DNA from: Pycnococcus provasolii
Lineage: Eukaryota; Chlorophyta; Pseudoscourfieldiophyceae; Pseudoscourfieldiales
Reading direction: 5' to 3'
Assembly: GCA_049487715.1 (NCBI GenBank)
Contig: CP150557.1
Coordinates: 558,001-622,000 of the forward strand
Length of the DNA stretch: 64,000 nt
The notes under the pieces were generated by a model. It was not told the DNA's origin and made no database searches. It was given only the letters and a program-made list of their open reading frames with translations. The first letter of the stretch is position 1, and each line of letters begins with the position of its first letter. Of this stretch, positions 60,648 through 64,000 are shown piece by piece. The translations under genes were made by a program, and so were the position numbers.

Positions 60648-61402
60648 ATGGCGGCCCTCCCTCCAGCCTCCCCGGGTTCCCGTGGTGGCGGTGCTGCAGC
60701 AGCACCCTCATCAGTGTCAGGAAAGTCGCTCCCGCAGCTCCTGTCAGAAATCCTACAAGATGCGGAAAACGTCATTGAAAACGTGACGGAAATCGTTCTC
60801 GACGCACGCGTGCGATGCTCGCGACTCGAGGGCTTGGAGCAGTTCCCGTACTTGAGATCGCTCTCGCTCTGCTCGCTTGGACTCACGTCGCTGGAAAACC
60901 TACCGCCTCTTCAACACCTCACCACGCTCATTCTCAGCGACAACCCCGTCAGCGACGGACTCGAGCACGTTGCCAACTGCCCAAACCTCGAGGAGCTGGA
61001 CTTGAGTGGGTGCAACTTCGGTAGCATGGAGGAACTCGCGAAGCTGCAGAACCTCACAAAACTCAGGTCGCTCGACATGTACCAAAACCCTGTCACTGAG
61101 CTGGAGGACTACGACCAGAACGTTCGGCATCTGCTCCCCAGCCTCGTCTACCTTGACAACGTCGACCAAGACGGCGCGGAGAAGCCGGACGACGGCGAGG
61201 ACGACGACGACGAGGAAGACGACTTCGAAGACGAAGATGGCGAGCTGGATGCCGACGACGACGAAAACGGAAACCTCACTGACGACGCGGGTGAAGAAGA
61301 CGACGACGACCTCGACGATGACGAGGATGACGACGGCCTTGATGACTACGGCAACGATCAGGGGGTCGTGCAGGCATACGACGGCGTTGACGACTACGAC
61401 GA

Positions 61403-61445
<43 letters not shown>

Positions 61446-61545
61446 CTCGATGATATGGCACAAGCGGTGAATGTCGACGACGAAGGTGACGACGACGACG
61501 ACGACGACGATGACGACGACGATGACGATCTCGGCGTGGAGGATG

Positions 61546-61579
<34 letters not shown>

Positions 61580-61772
61580 TGATCAAGCAGGAGGATATCA
61601 GGGAGGATACGATGACGAGGAGGATGACGACGACGTCGGCGTTGACGACGTTGACGACGACGATGACGACGACGACGACGACGACGACGGAGAGGGTGAG
61701 CTTGGTACGGAGCATCTGCTCGGTGGTGGGGACCAAGGCGAATACGACGACGATGACGAATTTGATGCAGAT

Positions 61773-61805
<33 letters not shown>

Positions 61806-61877
61806 TTGGAGGAGGATGAGGACGAGGAGGATGAGGATGACGACGGAGCACCTCCTGCAAAGCGCGCACGCGCATGA
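60648..61877 (+). CDS. ANP32: ANP32-like acidic leucine-rich nuclear phosphoprotein
   Basis: 409 residues from the ATG at 60648. ANP32 proteins are histone chaperone/phosphatase-inhibitor type nuclear proteins. Leucine-rich repeats: LEGLEQFPYLRSLSLCSLGL, SLENLPPLQHLTTLILSDNP, HVANCPNLEELDLSGCNFGS, then LRSLDMYQNPVTELEDYDQN and the LRR-cap LLPSLVYLDNVDQDG. From residue 182 the rest is an Asp/Glu tail of over 200 residues, longer than animal ANP32 tails (about 80-100), coded mostly by GAC repeats. It ends with a basic PPAKRARA, a likely NLS. The antisense open frames are shadows of the GAC repeat. Confidence 0.9.
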
Positions 61878-62159
61878 TATGAAAAGGAGAAGTGCTTCTT
61901 TTCTAAGAGTGCTCATTCAGTAATTGAATGTTCCGTCCAACATCCATGATTCCAGCCCATTTTCATTTTATACATGGCACTGGTGATTTCGAAGGGTTCG
62001 AATTAGTAGGGCACTTTTCGCTGGCGTCGTGAGAGCTCCACCTACCTTTACTACTAATCTAATCTATCTAGAGTTATCTAATAAAGCCGTCATAGCTCTG
62101 CGAACGGCGAACTTGTCTAACGAACATAACATAATCAAAAACATAAAATTAAAAGGGTG

Positions 62160-63119
62160 TCATCTCACGTTGAGGCTCATTGCACTCAACACGTCGTCGC
62201 AGAAATCGCGGCAGTCCGTTTTCCCCACCTGCAGCGGTACGTCGTTCCACGCGAGCGCCGCCTTGTGAATCTGGGGCAAGTAGTCCGAGGAGATTCGGCC
62301 TATGTACGAAACGCGCGCTCTTGAGCTGCGCTCCTTATCGGTTTCTGTCATCGCCCGCCCGTTCGCAAACTGCACGGCGCGTATTCTCACCTGCCCAACG
62401 ACTTTCATCTGAAATGCGACTCGCAGCACGGTGTTCGTCGCCAAAGGCTTCACGGGAAGGAAGTCGACCACCTCGCCGACCCGTACAAGCTTACTCTCTT
62501 CGTCACCTACGACGGGCGGTAGGATGGTTTTCGACGGGTCGCAGCTTTCGTGCGGTGTCAGCTGCGCGATGTTTCTCAACCTTTCGTCTGACGTCGGGTC
62601 CTCTGTCGACGCGACGAGTATAAGCTGTTTGTGCTCGAGCGACTTGGGGTAGCACCACATGGGTATGTCTCCTAGTCCTGCGAGTGGTACACCTCTTATG
62701 TATACGTCGCAAATATTGCGTGCCGCTGCGAGTTTGTGTGCAGGAGCCTTTTTCGTTGGCCGCCTAGTGAGTCGAGTTTGGGTCATCTTTTTCGACGAGG
62801 TGCGTGGTGCTGTTGTCTTCACTGCGCTTTGTTGTTGTGAGGTTGACGCCGACGACGCCGACGATACAGGTGCTGCGTCCACGCCGTCGCTTTTGTCAGA
62901 AGCGCCATCTTCTTGCCTTCTTGAAGCGGGGTAGGCTCTAAGAGGTCCGGGCGAGAGAGGTCGGTTCATGCGCGCGTGCGCACACCGTCGGTTCATGAAT
63001 GCGACACGGCGAGCTTTATTATCAGCATGGTGAGGCGAAGGTAAGCCGCCGAAGGTGATGCAAAGGTGCGCGGGACCCCGGGAGCATTTAACGAGCGCGC
63101 CAGCTCGGCAGAGCGCCAT
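62160..63119 (-). CDS. Hypothetical protein, possibly organelle-targeted
   Basis: 319 residues from the ATG at 63119 (MALCRAGALVKCSRGP); other in-frame ATGs are at 62996 and 62969. The N-terminal 80 residues are Arg/Ala-rich and could be a transit peptide. The C-terminal 180 are globular: ICDVYIRGVPLAGLGDIPMW, KQLILVASTEDPTSDERLRN, KLVRVGEVVDFLPVKPLATN, VLRVAFQMKVVGQVRIRAVQ. They look beta-rich. No motif or family was recognised. The middle is Ser/Thr/Lys-rich linker (TSSKKMTQTRLTRRPTKK). It is divergent from the RGG gene across a telomeric array. Confidence 0.6.
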   Translation of the reverse strand: MALCRAGALVKCSRGPAHLCITFGGLPSPHHADNKARRVAFMNRRCAHARMNRPLSPGPLRAYPASRRQEDGASDKSDGVDAAPVSSASSASTSQQQSAVKTTAPRTSSKKMTQTRLTRRPTKKAPAHKLAAARNICDVYIRGVPLAGLGDIPMWCYPKSLEHKQLILVASTEDPTSDERLRNIAQLTPHESCDPSKTILPPVVGDEESKLVRVGEVVDFLPVKPLATNTVLRVAFQMKVVGQVRIRAVQFANGRAMTETDKERSSRARVSYIGRISSDYLPQIHKAALAWNDVPLQVGKTDCRDFCDDVLSAMSLNVR

Positions 63120-63270
63120 TGCCGAGACGAGAAGACAGCCCGGAGAGAGTGAGTGACAGCTCGAACGAACGACACAGCAGGGAGGGCCCCCCACCTGGAC
63201 CTAGGTGGAGGAGATAAGTCAGAAAGAAGGTGCGACGTGGCGAAGCTTTACGTCAGAACGAAAGTAGGGG

Positions 63271-63314
63271 TTACGGTTAGGGTTAGGGTTAGGGTTAGGG
63301 TTAGGGTTAGGGTT
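63271..63314. repeat. Interstitial telomeric repeat (GGTTAG)7
   Basis: About seven units on the + strand, ending 68 bp before the ATG at 63382 and about 150 bp upstream of the - strand start at 63119. Confidence 0.95.
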
Positions 63315-63381
63315 TCCTCTGCCCAACCAACCTTTTGCCCAACCCTGTCCGTCGTGTTTGTTTTCGCGTCAATAATAATCA

Positions 63382-63807
63382 ATGGAAGAGCTCAAAGTGC
63401 CTGGTGGTGGTGGTGGTGGTTTCGGGGGTGGTCGTGGTGGTGGTCGTCGTGGTTTCGGGGGTCGTGGTGGTGGTCGTGGTAGTTTTGGTGGTCGTGGTCG
63501 AGGTGGGCGGCACGGCGGGCGAGGTGGCGGCGGCTTTGGTGGTGGGCGAGCGTCGCACGATGCTCGTGGGGCGGGTGCCTCCCCGCCTCGCAAGATGCCT
63601 CGAACAGACGCAAACAACGCATTTCCAACAACAGCAGACACAAGTGGGTTCTTCAAGCCGAGCATGCTCCAGGATCCGTGGAGACACCTCGAAAAAACTC
63701 CCACAAAAATACAGACTGTGGAGATGCAGCTGCAGCAGCACCTATCAAAAAACAAACCGCCGCCACCGTCCAACCCACCGCCACCGGTCGATGAAAGCAA
63801 GCAGTGA
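63382..63807 (+). CDS. RGG/GAR-domain protein, possibly MPLKIP/TTDN1-like
   Basis: 141 residues from the ATG at 63382. Residues 8-60 are a Gly/Arg-rich domain (GGGRRGFGGRGGG type), the kind methylated by PRMTs and able to bind RNA or phase-separate. After it comes the motif FFKPSMLQDPWRHLE; a short aromatic-Pro-Ser-Met-x-x-Asp-Pro-Trp motif is, as I recall, the hallmark of MPLKIP/TTDN1 (the non-photosensitive trichothiodystrophy protein that works with the lariat debranching enzyme). The C-terminus is Gln then Pro-rich. The short length, RGG half and this motif fit that family; confirmation needs an alignment. Confidence 0.6.
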   Translation: MEELKVPGGGGGGFGGGRGGGRRGFGGRGGGRGSFGGRGRGGRHGGRGGGGFGGGRASHDARGAGASPPRKMPRTDANNAFPTTADTSGFFKPSMLQDPWRHLEKTPTKIQTVEMQLQQHLSKNKPPPPSNPPPPVDESKQ

Positions 63808-63867
63808 ATGTGGGACTTTGTTTACTTCTGTTTTGTAAATCGAATGTATTTATGTACGATTTGTTGA

Positions 63868-64000
63868 CTATGCAACGCTCGCCACCTCGTCTCTTATGCG
63901 CTTGAACTCCACCACTGCACTCACTTTCAGTCCGCACGATGAGCTTGCCGTCACCAAGCACGTCGCGTCGTACACACCCTCGCAAGAGTTTGGGTTGCAG
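63868..64000 (-). CDS. 3' end of a gene running out of the window
   Basis: On the - strand the frame CNPNSCEGVYDATCLVTASS, CGLKVSAVVEFKRIRDEVAS ends at TAG (63868-63870). About 43 residues are visible, with a Cys pattern (C, C, C, C) suggesting a secreted or luminal end, and C/G-ending codons. The start lies beyond the window. Too short to name. Confidence 0.5.
   Translation of the reverse strand, partial: CNPNSCEGVYDATCLVTASSSCGLKVSAVVEFKRIRDEVASVA

Noticed and set aside
60900-61916. 338-codon Val-rich frame on - strand
   Set aside because: Shadow of the ANP32 GAC repeat (GTC read on the other strand).
61975-62010. GGGTTCGAATTAG as a tRNA B box
   Set aside because: No A box at the right distance and no cloverleaf pairing; no tRNA was found in the window by eye.

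Overview
The window is nuclear DNA of a eukaryote with a compact, intron-poor, fairly GC-rich genome. Genes sit on both strands, are mostly single-exon and are 100-1200 bp apart. Several genes point to a photosynthetic green lineage: a FAD4-type plastid desaturase, a homologue of the Arabidopsis plastid protein At5g03900, a LOG-family enzyme with a transit-peptide-like N-terminus, and prolyl 4-hydroxylase with an ShK-like tail. Others (Stealth/GNPTAB phosphotransferase, NACHT-WD40 protein, aquaporin with EF-hands) fit a unicellular green alga better than a land plant. My best guess is a prasinophyte-grade picoalga; this is inference, with no marker gene to prove it. Telomere-type repeats in the window are the six-base TTAGGG form.

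Layout. 1-12.6 kb: 3' end of dymeclin, cohesin SCC3/STAG (-), LOG protein (+), a large protein with degenerate cyclic-nucleotide-binding domains (+), DENR (-), SEC12/PREB (-). 12.9-18 kb: small Cys-rich protein, phytanoyl-CoA dioxygenase-like protein, a two-exon membrane protein, an MSP-RING protein. 18-25.3 kb: sparse region with small hypothetical genes, then aquaporin-EF-hand, ChaC gamma-glutamylcyclotransferase, At5g03900-like plastid protein. 25.4-35 kb: SCP/FCP-type phosphatase, TTC4 co-chaperone, a small organelle-like protein, a 1550-residue protein. 35-37.2 kb: a repeat island bounded by long inverted repeats. 37.4-45.1 kb: a small ORF with an in-frame TGA, Stealth phosphotransferase, a 5S rRNA gene, and a 1455-residue NACHT-WD40 receptor-like protein. 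45.3-64 kb: CobW/ZNG1 GTPase, secreted His-rich protein, GATA factor, EF-hand protein, prolyl 4-hydroxylase, FAD4, ANP32, two small proteins, and the 3' end of one more gene.

The genes do not form a pathway cluster. Recurrent themes are secretory-pathway genes (dymeclin, SEC12, Stealth, P4H), many in-frame microsatellites coding for low-complexity tracts, and short promoter elements that recur between genes (telomeric arrays, TATCGTA, TACTGTA).

The most striking locus is the NACHT-WD40 gene at 40.7-45.1 kb. It has an N-terminal acylation signal, an ISHAWG (TIR-like) domain, a NACHT NTPase and 14 nearly identical WD40 repeats that differ mainly at a few positions, like fungal HET-E/HET-D nonself-recognition proteins. 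Four single-base frame breaks in three otherwise intact genes all lie at short homopolymers and look like assembly errors rather than biology.
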